Assembly (NCBI GenBank): GCA_023634235.1
Contig: JAMKCF010000039.1
Span: 744,001 to 808,000 of the forward strand
DNA from: Pisaster brevispinus
Lineage: Eukaryota; Echinodermata; Asteroidea; Forcipulatida; Asteriidae
Direction of reading: 5' to 3'
Length of the DNA: 64,000 nucleotides
The position numbers and the translations under genes were made by a program. The notes under the pieces were generated by a model. It saw only the letters and a list, made by a program, of their open reading frames with translations, was not told the origin of the DNA and ran no database searches. Below are positions 22,034-34,764 of the stretch, piece after piece (position 1 is the stretch's first letter; each line of letters begins with the position of its first letter).

Positions 22034-23919
22034 ATGGCGTCACTTTTTGGTAGAAAGCTTCTAATTGCCCAGGTTTTGGGATTTGGCCATGTCCCCACAC
22101 AGAAAAGGTCTTCAGGGAAGTCAAGTCTAGAACGCTGCACCGTCAAATCGCACTTTTGTTTTCTACCCCAAAAATCAAAATGGCGACAGGGTACTACCTG
22201 TCAAATATTCCCAAAATTCGACCCCCGGTAACATGGCGATTTTCGGCGATCACTTTTCGCGGACACCTCCCCCGACGGTGCTGGTTGGAATTTGAAGGCC
22301 GCAACCATTTTATTCCATGAATTATTGAGTTTTTTGGGGCAACAAAGATGGCGTCACTTTTTGGTAGAAAGCTCCTAATTGCCCAGGTTTTGGGGATTTG
22401 GCCATGTCCCCACACAGAAAAGGTCTTCAGGGAAGTCTAGTCTAGAACGCTGCACCGTCAAATCGCACTTTTGTTTTCGACCCCAAAAATCAAAATGGCG
22501 ACAGGGTACTACCTGTCAAATATTCCCAAAATTCGACCCCCGGTAACATGGCGATTTTCGGCGATCACTTTTCGCGGACACCTCCCCCGACGGTGCTGGT
22601 TGGAATTTGAAGGCCGCAACCATTTTATTCCATGAATTATTGAGGTTTTTTGGGCAACAAAGATGGCGTCACTTTTTGGTAGAAAGCTCCTAATTGCCCA
22701 GGTTTTGGGATTTGGCCATGTCCCCACACAGAAAAGGTCTTCAGGGAAGTCTAGTCTAGAACGCTGCACCGTCAAATCGCACTTTTGTTTTCGACCCCAA
22801 AAATCAAAATGGCGACAGGGTACTACCTGTCAAATATTCCCAAAATTCGACCCCCGGTAACATGGCGATTTTCGGCGATCACTTTTCGCGGACACCTCCC
22901 CCGACGGTGCTGGTTGGAATTTGAAGGCCGCAACCATTTTATTCCATGAATTATTGAGGTTTTTTGGGCAACAAAGATGGCGTCACTTTTTGGTAGAAAG
23001 CTTCTAATTGCCCAGGTTTTGGGATTTGGCCATGTCCCCACACAGAAAAGGTCTTCAGGGAAGTCAAGTCTAGAACGCTGCACCGTCAAATCGCACTTTT
23101 GTTTTCTACCCCAAAAATCAAAATGGCGACAGGGTACTACCTGTCAAATATTCCCAAAATTCGACCCCCGGTAACATGGCGATTTTCGGCGATCACTTTT
23201 CGCGGACACCTCCCCCGACGGTGCTGGTTGGAATTTGAAGGCCGCAACCATTTTATTCCATGAATTATTGAGTTTTTTGGGGCAACAAAGATGGCGTCAC
23301 TTTTTGGTAGAAAGCTCCTAATTGCCCAGGTTTTGGGGATTTGGCCATGTCCCCACACAGAAAAGGTCTTCAGGGAAGTCTAGTCTAGAACGCTGCACCG
23401 TCAAATCGCACTTTTGTTTTCGACCCCAAAAATCAAAATGGCGACAGGGTACTACCTGTCAAATATTCCCAAAATTCGACCCCCGGTAACATGGCGATTT
23501 TCGGCGATCACTTTTCGCGGACACCTCCCCCGACGGTGCTGGTTGGAATTTGAAGGCCGCAACCATTTTATTCCATGAATTATTGAGGTTTTTTGGGCAA
23601 CAAAGATGGCGTCACTTTTTGGTAGAAAGCTCCTAATTGCCCAGGTTTTGGGATTTGGCCATGTCCCCACACAGAAAAGGTCTTCAGGGAAGTCTAGTCT
23701 AGAACGCTGCACCGTCAAATCGCACTTTTGTTTTCGACCCCAAAAATCAAAATGGCGACAGGGTACTACCTGTCAAATATTCCCAAAATTCGACCCCCGG
23801 TAACATGGCGATTTTCGGCGATCACTTTTCGCGGACACCTCTCCCGACGGTGCTGGTTGGAATTTGAAGGCCGCAACCATTTTATTCCATGAATTATTGA
23901 GGTTTTTTGGGCAACAAAG
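22034..23919 (+). repeat. Three-unit higher-order repeat, 943-bp period, two copies
   Basis: Unit 1 has the GCTTCT/TCAAG/TTTTCTACC variants. Unit 2 has TTGAGTTTTTTGGGGC and an extra G in TTTTGGGGATTTGG, giving 315 bp. Unit 3 is plain C. Landmarks 22034, 22348, 22663 repeat as 22977, 23291, 23606. The same triplet recurs at 51397, 51711, 52026. Confidence 0.8.
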
Positions 23920-25803
23920 ATGGCGTCACTTCTTGGTAGAAAGCTCCTAATTGCCCAGGTTTTGGGATTTGGCCATGTCCCCACACAGAAAAGGTATTCA
24001 GGGAAGTCTAGTCTAGAACGCTGCACCGTCAAATCGCACTTTTGTTTTCGACCCCAAAAATCAAAATGGCGACAGGGTACTACCTGTCAAATATTCCCAA
24101 AATTCGACCCCCGGTAACATGGCGATTTTCGGCGATCACTTTTCGCGGACACCTCCCACGACGGTGCTGGTTGGAATTTGAAGGCCGCAACCATTTTATT
24201 CCATGAATTATTGAGGTTTTTTGGGCAACAAAGATGGCGTCACTTTTTGGTAGAAAGCTCCTAATTGCCCAGGTTTTGGGATTTGGCCATGTCCCCACAC
24301 AGAAAAGGTCTTCAGGGAAGTCTAGTCTAGAACGCTGCACCGTCAAATCACACTTTTGTTTTCGACCCCAAAAATCAAAATGGCGACAGGGTACTACCTG
24401 TCAAATATTCCCAAAATTCGACCCCCGGTAACATGGCGATTTTCGGCGATCACTTTTCGCGGACACCTCCCCCGACGGTGCTGGTTGGAATTTGAAGGCC
24501 GCAACCATTTTATTCCATGAATTATTGAGGTTTTTTGGGCAACAAAGATGGCGTCACTTTTTGGTAGAAAGCTCCTAATTGCCCGGGTTTTGGGATTTGG
24601 CCATGTCCCCACACAGAAAAGGTCTTCAGGGAAGTCTAGTCTAGAACGCTGCACCGTCAAATCGCACTTTTGTTTTCGACCCCAAAAATCAAAATGGCGA
24701 CAGGGTACTACCTGTCAAATATTCCCAAAATTCGACCCCCGGTAACATGGCGATTTTCGGCGATCACTTTTCGCGGACACCTCCCCCGACGGTGCTGGTT
24801 GGAATTTGAAGGCCGCAACCATTTTATTCCATTAATTATTGAGGTTTTTTGGGCAACAAAGATGGCGTCACTTCTTGGTAGAAAGCTCCTAATTGCCCAG
24901 GTTTTGGGATTTGGCCATGTCCCCACACAGAAAAGGTCTTCAGGGAAGTCTAGTCTAGAACGCTGCACCGTCAAATCGCACTTTTGTTTTCGACCCCAAA
25001 AATCAAAATGGCGACAGGGTACTACCTGTCAAATATTCCCAAAATTCGACCCCCGGTAACATGGCGATTTTCGGCGATCACTTTTCGCGGACACCTCCCC
25101 CGACGGTGCTGGTTGGAATTTGAAGGCCGCAACCATTTTATTCCATGAATTATTGAGGTTTTTTGGGCAACAAAGATGGCGTCACTTTTTGGTAGAAAGC
25201 TCCTAATTGCCCAGGTTTTGGGATTTGGCCATGTCCCCACACAGAAAAGGTCTTCAGGGAAGTCTAGTCTAGAACGCTGCGCCGTCAAATCGCACTTTTG
25301 TTTTCGACCCCAAAAATCAAAATGGCGACAGGGTACTACCTGTCAAATATTCCCAAAATTCGACCCCCGGTAACATGGCGATTTTCGGCGATCACTTTTC
25401 GCGGACACCTCCCCCGACGGTGCTGGTTGGAATTTGAAGGCCGCAACCATTTTATTCCATGAATTATTGAGGTTTTTTGGGCAACAAAGATGGCGTCACT
25501 TTTTGGTAGAAAGCTCCTAATTGCCCAGGTTTTGGGATTTGGCCATGTCCCCACACAGAAAAGGTCTTCAGGGAAGTCTAGTCTAGAACGCTGCACCGTC
25601 AAATCGCACTTTTGTTTTCGACCCCAAAAACCAAAATGGCGACAGGGTACTACCTGTCAAATATTCCCAAAATTCGACCCCCGGTAACATGGCGATTTTC
25701 GGCGATCACTTTTCGCGGACACCTCCCCCGACGGTGCTGGTTGGAATTTGAAGGCCGCAACCATTTTATTCCATGAATTATTGAGGTTTTTTGGGCAACA
25801 AAG

Positions 25804-26105
25804 ATGGCGTCACTTTTTGCTAGAAAGCTCCTAATTGCCCAGGTTTTGGGATTTGGCCATGTCCCCACACAGAAAAGGTCTTCAGGGAAGTCTAGTCTAG
25901 AACGCTGCACCGTCAAATCGCACTTTTGTTTTCGACCCCAAAAATCAAAATGGCGACAGGGTACATTCCCAAAATTCGACCCCCGGTAACATGAGGATTT
26001 TCGGCGATCACTTTTCGCGGACACCTCCCCCGACGGTGCTGGTTGGAATTTGAAGGCCGCAACCATTTTATTCCATGAATTATTGAGGTTTTTTGGGCAA
26101 CAAAG
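25804..26105 (+). repeat. 302-bp unit with a 12-bp deletion at the inverted repeat
   Basis: This unit has A-type GCTAG in a C context. After GACAGGGTAC it continues directly with ATTCCC, losing the right arm of the inverted repeat and the adjacent TGTCAAAT. It also has ATGAGGATTTTC in place of ATGGCGATTTTC just downstream, which destroys the third ATGGCG motif. Confidence 0.8.
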
Positions 26106-26419
26106 ATGGCGTCACTTTTTGGTAGAAAGCTTCTAATTGCCCAGGTTTTGGGATTTGGCCATGTCCCCACACAGAAAAGGTCTTCAGGGAAGTCAAGTCT
26201 AGAACGCTGCACCGTCAAATCGCACTTTTGTTTTCTACCCCAAAAATCAAAATGGCGACAGGGTACTACCTGTCAAATATTCCCAAAATTCGACCCCCGG
26301 TAACATGGCGATTTTCGGCGATCACTTTTCGCGGACACCTCCCCCGACGGTGCTGGTTGGAATTTGAAGGCCGCAACCATTTTATTCCATGAATTCTTGA
26401 GTTTTTTTGGGCAACAAAG

Positions 26420-28283
26420 ATGGCGTCACTTTTTGGTAGAAAGCTCCTAATTGCCCAGGTTTGGGGATTTGGCCATGTCCCCACACAGAAAAGGTCTTCA
26501 GGGAAGTCTAGTCTAGAACGCTGCACCGTCAAATCGCACTTTTGTTTTCGACCCCAAAAATCAAAATGGCGACAGGGTACTACCTGTCAAATATTCCCAA
26601 ATTTCGACCCCCGGTAACATGGCGATTTTCGGCGATCACTTTTCGCGGACACCTCCCCCGACGGTGCTGGTTGGAATTTGAAGGCCGCAACCATTTTATT
26701 CCATGAATTATTGAGGTTTTTTGGGCAACAAAGATGGCGTCACTTTTTGGTAGAAAGCTCCTAATTGCCCAGGTTTTGGGATTTGGCCATGTCCCCACAC
26801 ATAAAAGGTCTTCAGGGAAGTCTAGTCTAGAACGCTGCACCGTCAAATCGCACTTTTGTTTTCGACCCCAAAAATCAAAATGGCGACCTGTCAAATATTC
26901 CCAAAATTCGACCCCCGGTAACATGGCGATTTTCGGCGATCACTTTTCGCGGACACCTCCCCCGACGGTGCTGGTTGGAATTTGAAGGCCGCAACCATTT
27001 TATTCGATTAATTATTGAGGTTTTTTGGGCAACAAAGATGGCGTCACTTTTTGGTATAAAGCTCCTAATTGCCCAGGTTTTGGGATTTGGCCATGTCCCC
27101 ACACAGAAAAGGTCTTCAGGGAAGTCTAGTCTAGAACGCTGCACCGTCAAATCGCACTTTTGTTTTCGACCCCAAAAATCAAAATGGCGACAGGGTACTA
27201 CCTGTCAAATATTCCCAAAATTCGACCCCCGGTAACATGGCGATTTTCGGCGATCACTTTTCGCGGACACCTCCCCCGACGGTGCTGGTTGGAATTTGAA
27301 GGCCGCAACCATTTTATTCCATGAATTCTTGAGTTTTTTTGGGCAACACAGATGGCGTCACTTTTTGGTAGAAAGCTCCTAATTGCCCAGGTTTTGGGAT
27401 TTGGCCATGTCCCCACACAGAAAAGGTCTTCAGGGAAGTCTAGTCTAGAACGCTGCACCGTCAAATCGCACTTTTGTTTTCGACCCCAAAAATCAAAATG
27501 GCGACAGGGTACTACCTGTCAAATATTCCCAAAATTCGACCCCCGGTAACATGGCGATTTTCGGCGATCACTTTTCGCGGACACCTCCCCCGACGGTGCT
27601 GGTTGGAATTTGAAGGCCGCAACCATTTTATTCCATGAATTATTGAGGTTTTTTGGGCAACAAAGATGGCGTCACTTTTTGGTAGAAAGCTCCTAATTGC
27701 CCAGGTTTTGGGATTTGGCCATGTCCCCACACAGAAAAGGTCTTCAGGGAAGTCTAGTCTAGAACGCTGCACCGTCAAATCGCACTTTTGTTTTCGACCC
27801 CAAAAATCAAAATGGCGACCTGTCAAATATTCCCAAAATTCGACCCCCGGTAACATGGCGATTTTCGGCGATCACTTTTCGCGGACACCTCCCCCGACGG
27901 TGCTGGTTGGAATTTGAAGGCCGCAACCATTTTATTCCATTAATTATTGAGGTTTTTTGGGCAACAAAGATGGCGTCACTTTTTGGTATAAAGCTCCTAA
28001 TTGCCCAGGTTTTGGGATTTGGCCATGTCCCCACGCAGAAAAGGTCTTCAGGGAAGTCTAGTCTAGAACGCTGCACCGTCAAATCGCACTTTTGTTTTCG
28101 ACCCCAAAAATCAAAATGGCGACAGGGTACTACCTGTCAAATATTCCCAAAATTCGACCCCCGGTAACATGGCGATTTTCGGCGATCACTTTTCGCGGAC
28201 ACCTCCCCCGACGGTGCTGGTTGGAATTTGAAGGCCGCAACCATTTTATTCCATGAATTATTGAGGTTTTTTGGGCAACACAG
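26420..28283 (+). repeat. Three-unit higher-order repeat, 932-bp period, two copies
   Basis: The order is a 314-bp unit preceded by GAATTCTTGAG, a 304-bp deleted unit, and a 314-bp unit with GGTATAAAGC preceded by ATTAATTATTG. Landmarks 26420, 26734, 27038 repeat as 27352, 27666, 27970. Related triplets occur at 54518-57627. Confidence 0.75.
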
Positions 28284-31200
28284 ATAGCGTCACTTTTTGG
28301 TAGAAAGCTCCTAATTGCCCAGGTTTTGGGATTTGGCCATGTCCCCAGACAGAAAAGGTCTTCAGGGAAGTCTAGTCTAGAACGCTGCACCGTCAAATCG
28401 CACTTTTGTTTTCGACCCCAAAAATCAAAATGGCGACAGGGTACTACCTGTCAAATATTCCCAAAATTCGACCCCCGGTAACATGGCGATTTTCGGCGAT
28501 CACTTTTCGCGGACACCTCCCCCGACGGTGCTGGTTGGAATTTGAAGGCCGCAACCATTTTATTCCATGAATTATTGAGGTTTTTTGGGCAACAAAGATG
28601 GCGTCACTTTTTGGTAGAAAGCTCCTAATTGCCCAGGTTTTGGGATTTGGCCATGTCCCCACACAGAAAAGGTCTTCAGGAAAGTCTAGTCTAGAACGCT
28701 GCACCGTCAAATCGCACTTTTGTTTTCGACCCCAAAAATCAAAATGGCGACAGGGTACTACCTGTCAAATATTCCCAAAATTCGACCCCCGGTAACATGG
28801 CGATTTTCGGCGATCACTTTTCGCGGACACCTCCCCCGACGGTGCTGGTTGGAATTTGAAGGCCGCAACCATTTTATTCCATGAATTATTGAGGTTTTTG
28901 GGGCAACAAAGATGGCGTCACTTTTTGGTAGAAAGCTCCTAATTGCCCAGGTTTTGGGATTTGGCCATGTCCCCACACAGAAAAGGTCTTCAGGGAAGTC
29001 AAGTCTAGAACGCTGCACCGTCAAATCGCACTTTTGTTTTCGACCCCAAAAATCAAAATGGCGACCTGTCAAATATTCCCAAAATTCGACCCACGGTAAC
29101 ATGGCGATTTTCGGCGATCACTTTTCGCGGACACCTCCCCCGACGGTGCTGGTTGGAATTTGAAGGCCGCAACCATTTTATTCCATGAATTATTGAGGTT
29201 TTTTGGGCAACAAAGATGGCGTCACTTTTTGGTAGAAAGCTCCTAATTGCCCAGGTTTTGGGATTTGGCCATGTCCCCACACAGAAAAGGTCTTCAGGGA
29301 AGTCTACTCTAGAACGCTGCACCGTCAAATCGCACTTTTGTTTTCGACCCCAAAAATCAAAATGGCGACAGGGTACTACCTGTCAAATATTCCCAAAATT
29401 CGACCCCCGGTAACATGGCGATTTTCGGCGATCACTTTTCGCGGACTTCTCCCCCGACGGTGCTGGTTGGAATTTGAAGGCCGCAACCATTTTATTCCAT
29501 GAATTATTGAGGTTTTTTGGGCAACAAAGATGGCGTCACTTTTTGGTAGAAAGCTCCTAATTGCCCAGGTTTTGGGATTTGGCCATGTCCCCACACAGAA
29601 AAGGTCTTCAGGGAAGTCTAGTCTAGAACGTTGCACCGTCAAATCGCACTTTTGTTTTCGACCCCAAAAATCAAAATGGCGACAGGGTACTACCTGTCAA
29701 ATATTCCCAAAATTCGACCCACGGTAACATGGCGATTTTCGGCGATCACTTTTCGCGGACACCTCCCCGACGGTGCTGGTTGGAATTTGAAGGCCGCAAC
29801 CATTTTATTCCATGAATTATTGAGGTTTTTTGGGCAACAAAGATGGCGTCACTTTTTGGTAGAAAGCTCCTAATTGCCCAGGTTTTGGGATTTGGCCATG
29901 TCCCCACACAGAAAAGGTCTTCAGGGAAGTCTAGTCTAGAACGCTGCACCGTCAAATCGCACTTTTGTTTTCGACCCCAAAAATCAAAATGGCGACAGGG
30001 TACTACCTGTCAAATATTCCCAAAATTCGACCCCCGGTAACATGGCGATTTTCGGCGATCACTTTTCGCGGACACCTCCCCCGACGGTGCTGGTTGGAAT
30101 TTGAAGGCCGCAACCATTTTATTCCATGAATTATTGAGGTTTTTTGGGCAACAAAGATGGCGTCACTTTTTGGTAGAAAGCTCCTAATTGCCCAGGTTTT
30201 GGGATTTGGCCATGTCCCCACACAGAAAAGGTCTTCAGGGAAGTCTAGTCTAGAACGCTGCACCGTCAAATCGCACTTTTGTTTTTGACCCCAAAAATCA
30301 AAATGGCGACAGGGTACTACCTGTCAAATATTCCCAAAATTCGACCCCCGGTAACATGGCGATCTTCGGCGATCACTTTTCGCGGACACCTCCCCCGACA
30401 GTGCTGGTTGGAATTTGAAGGCCGCAACCATTTTATTCCATGAATTATTGAGGTTTTTTGGGCAACAAAGATGGCGTCACTTCTTGGTAGAAAGCTCCTA
30501 ATTGCCCAGGTTTTGGGATTTGGCCATGTCCCCACACAGAAAAGGTATTCAGGGAAGTCTAGTCTAGAACGCTGCACCGTCAAATCGCACTTTTGTTTTC
30601 GACCCCAAAAATCAAAATGGCGACAGGGTACTACCTGTCAAATATTCCCAAAATTCGACCCCCGGTAACATGGCGATTTTCGGCGATCACTTTTCGCGGA
30701 CACCTCCCACGACGGTGCTGGTTCGAATTTGAAGGCCGCAACCATTTTATTCCATGAATTATTGAGGTTTTTTGGGCAACAAAGATGGCGTCACTTTTTG
30801 GTAGAAAGCTCCTAATTGCCCAGGTTTTGGGATTTGACCATGTCCCCACACAGAAAAGGTCTTCAGGGAAGTCTAGTCTAGAACGCTGCACCGTCAAATC
30901 GCACTTTTGTTTTCGACCCCAAAAATCAAAATGGCGACAGGGTACTACCTGTCAAATATTCCCAAAATTCGACCCCCGGTAACATGGCGATTTTCGGCGA
31001 TCACTTTTCGCGGACACCTCCCCCGACGGTGCTGGTTGGAATTTGAAGGCCGCAACCATTTTATTCCATGAATTATTGAGGTTTTTTGGGCAACAAAGAT
31101 GGCGTCACTTTTTGGTAGAAAGCTCCTAATTGCCCAGGTTTTGGGATTTGGCCATGTCCCCACACAGAAAAGGTGTTCAGGGAAGTCTAGTCTAGAACTC

Positions 31201-31715
31201 TGCGCCGTCAAATCGCACTTTTGTTTTCGACCCCAAAAATCAAAATGGCGACAGGGTACTACCTGTCAAATATTCCCAAAATTCGACCCCCGGTAACATG
31301 GCGATTTTCGGCGATCACTTTTCGCGGACACCTCCCCCGACGGTGCTGGTTGGAATTTGAAGGCCGCAACCATTTTATTCCATGAATTCTTTAGTTTTTT
31401 GGGCAACAAAGATGGCGTCACTTTTTGGTAGAAAGCTCCTAATTGCCCAGGTTTTGGGATTTGGCCATGTCCCCACACAGAAAAGGTCTTCAGGGAAGTC
31501 GAGTCTAGAACGCTGCACCGTCAAATCGCACTTTTGTTTTCGACCCCAAAAACCAAAATGGCGACCTGTCAAATATTCCCAAAATTCGACCCCCGGTAAC
31601 ATGGCGATTTTCGGCGATCACTTTTCGCGGACACCTCCCCCGACGGTGCTGGTTGGAATTTGAAGGCCGCAACCATTTTATTCCATGAATTATTGAGGTT
31701 TTTTGGGCAACAAAG

Positions 31716-31837
31716 ATGGCGTCACTTTTTGGTAGAAAGCTTCTAATTGCCCAGGTTTTGGGATTTGGCCATGTCCCCACACAGAAAAGGTCTTCAGGGA
31801 AGTCAAGTCTAGAACGCTGCACTTTTGGGCAACAAAG
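31716..31837 (+). repeat. Truncated 122-bp unit (first copy)
   Basis: The unit proceeds normally to GAACGCTGCAC, then joins directly to TTTTGGGCAACAAAG of the next unit. About 192 bp are lost, including the inverted repeat and two of the three ATGGCG motifs. No long homology is apparent at the junction. This is the shortest unit in the array. Confidence 0.9.
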
Positions 31838-33082
31838 ATGGCGTCACTTTTTGGTAGAAAGCTTCTAATTGCCCAGGTTTTGGGATTTGGCCATGTCCCC
31901 ACACAGAAAAGGTCTTCAGGGAAGTCAAGTCTAGAACGCTGCACCGTCAAATCGCACTTTTGTTTTCGACCCCAAAAATCAAAATGGCGACAGGGTACTA
32001 CCTGTCAAATATTCCCAAAATTCGACCCCCGGTAACATGGCGATTTTCGGCGATCACTTTTCGCGGACACCTCCCCCGACGGTGCTGGTTGGAATTTGAA
32101 GGCCGCAACCATTTTATTCCATGAATTCTTGAGTTTTTTTGGGCAACAAAGATGGCGTCACTTTTTGGTAGAAAGCTCCTAATTGCCCAGGTTTGGGGAT
32201 TTGGCCATGTCCCCACACAGAAAAGGTCTTCAGGGAAGTCTAGTCTAGAACGCTGCACCGTCAAATCGCACTTTTGTTTTCGACCCCAAAAATCAAAATG
32301 GCGACAGGGTACTACCTGTCAAATATTCCCAAAATTCGACCCCCGGTAACATGGCGATTTTCGGCGATCACTTTTCGCGGACACCTCCCCCGACGGTGCT
32401 GGTTGGAATTTGAAGGCCGCAACCATTTTATTCCATGAATTATTGAGGTTTTTTGGGCAACAAAGATGGCGTCACTTTTTGGTAGAAAGCTCCTAATTGC
32501 CCAGGTTTTGGGATTTGGCCATGTCCCCACACAGAAAAGGTGTTCAGGGAAGTCTAGTCTAGAACTCTGCGCCGTCAAATCGCACTTTTGTTTTCGACCC
32601 CAAAAATCAAAATGGCGACAGGGTACTACCTGTCAAATATTCCCAAAATTCGACCCCCGGTAACATGGCGATTTTCGGCGATCACTTTTCGCGGACACCT
32701 CCCCCGACGGTGCTGGTTGGAATTTGAAGGCCGCAACCATTTTATTCCATGAATTCTTTAGTTTTTTGGGCAACAAAGATGGCGTCACTTTTTGGTAGAA
32801 AGCTCCTAATTGCCCAGGTTTTGGGATTTGGCCATGTCCCCACACAGAAAAGGTCTTCAGGGAAGTCGAGTCTAGAACGCTGCACCGTCAAATCGCACTT
32901 TTGTTTTCGACCCCAAAAACCAAAATGGCGACCTGTCAAATATTCCCAAAATTCGACCCCCGGTAACATGGCGATTTTCGGCGATCACTTTTCGCGGACA
33001 CCTCCCCCGACGGTGCTGGTTGGAATTTGAAGGCCGCAACCATTTTATTCCATGAATTATTGAGGTTTTTTGGGCAACAAAG

Positions 33083-33204
33083 ATGGCGTCACTTTTTGGT
33101 AGAAAGCTTCTAATTGCCCAGGTTTTGGGATTTGGCCATGTCCCCACACAGAAAAGGTCTTCAGGGAAGTCAAGTCTAGAACGCTGCACTTTTGGGCAAC
33201 AAAG
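33083..33204 (+). repeat. Truncated 122-bp unit (second copy)
   Basis: It has the same junction and flanks as the fragment at 31716-31837, exactly 1367 bp downstream. It was generated by tandem duplication of the whole local block. Confidence 0.9.
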
Positions 33205-34764
33205 ATGGCGTCACTTTTTGGTAGAAAGCTTCTAATTGCCCAGGTTTTGGGATTTGGCCATGTCCCCACACAGAAAAGGTCTTCAGGGAAGTCAAGTCTA
33301 GAACGCTGCACCGTCAAATCGCACTTTTGTTTTCGACCCCAAAAATCAAAATGGCGACAGGGTACTACCTGTCAAATATTCCCAAAATTCGACCCCCGGT
33401 AACATGGCGATTTTCGGCGATCACTTTTCGCGGACACCTCCCCCGACGGTGCTGGTTGGAATTTGAAGGCCGCAACCATTTTATTCCATGAATTCTTGAG
33501 TTTTTTTGGGCAACAAAGATGGCGTCACTTTTTGGTAGAAAGCTCCTAATTGCCCAGGTTTGGGGATTTGGCCATGTCCCCACACAGAAAAGGTCTTCAG
33601 GGAAGTCTAGTCTAGAACGCTGCACCGTCAAATCGCACTTTTGTTTTCGACCCCAAAAATCAAAATGGCGACAGGGTACTACCTGTCAAATATTCCCAAA
33701 ATTCGACCCCCGGTAACATGGCGATTTTCGGCGATCACTTTTCGCGGACACCTCCCCCGACGGTGCTGGTTGGAATTTGAAGGCCGCAACCATTTTATTC
33801 CATGAATTATTGAGGTTTTTTGGGCAACAAAGATGGCGTCACTTTTTGGTAGAAAGCTCCTAATTGCCCAGGTTTTGGGATTTGGCCATGTCCCCACACA
33901 GAAAAGGTCTTCAGGGAAGTCTAGTCTAGAACGCTGCACCGTCAAATCGCACTTTTGTTTTCGACCCCAAAAATCAAAATGGCGACCTGTCAAATATTCC
34001 CAAAATTCGAACCCCGGTAACATGGCGATTTTCGGCGATCACTTTTCGCGGACACCTCCCCCGACGGTGCTGGTTGGAATTTGAAGGCCGCAACCATTTT
34101 ATTCCATGAATTATTGAGGTTTTTTGGGCAACAAAGATGGCGTCACTTTTTGGTAGAAAGCTCCTAATTGCCCAGGTTTTGGGATTTGGCCATGTCCCCA
34201 CACAGAAAAGGTCTTCAGGGAAGTCTAGTCTAGAACGCTGCACCGTCAAATCGCACTTTTGTTTTCGACCCCAAAAATAAAAATGGCGACAGGGTACTAC
34301 CTGTCAAATATTCCCAAAATTCGACCCCCGGTAACATGGCGATTTTCGGCGATCACTTTTCGCGGACACCTCCCCCGACGGTGCTGGTTGGAATTTGAAG
34401 GCCGCAACCATTTTATTCCATGAATTATTGAGGTTTTTTGGGCAACAAAGATGGCGTCACTTTTTGGTAGAAAGCTCCTAATTGCCCAGGTTTTGGGATT
34501 TGGCCATGTCCCCACACAGAAAAGGTCTTCAGGGAAGTCTAGTCTAGAACGCTGCACCGTCAAATCGCACTTTTGTTTTCGACCCCAAAAATCAAAATGG
34601 CGACAGGGTGCTACCTGTCAAATATTCCCAAAATTCGACCCCCGGTAACATGGCGATTTTCGGCGATCACTTTTCGCGGACACCTCCCCCGACGGTGCTG
34701 GTTGGAATTTGAAGGCCGCAACCATTTTATTCCATGAATTATTGAGGTTTTTTGGGCAACAAAG

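Larger units (their letters stand above)
31099..33832 (+). repeat. 1367-bp tandem duplication containing a 122-bp unit fragment
   Basis: Landmarks 31099, 31412, 31716, 31838, 32152 are followed by 32466, 32779, 33083, 33205, 33519, each exactly 1367 bp later, and I saw no difference between copies. Each copy holds CTGCGCC, GAATTCTTTAG, a 304-bp deletion unit, a truncated unit, and a GGTTTGGGGATTTGG unit. Each carries the same abnormal junction, so the truncation happened first and was then duplicated with its neighbours. Confidence 0.9.
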
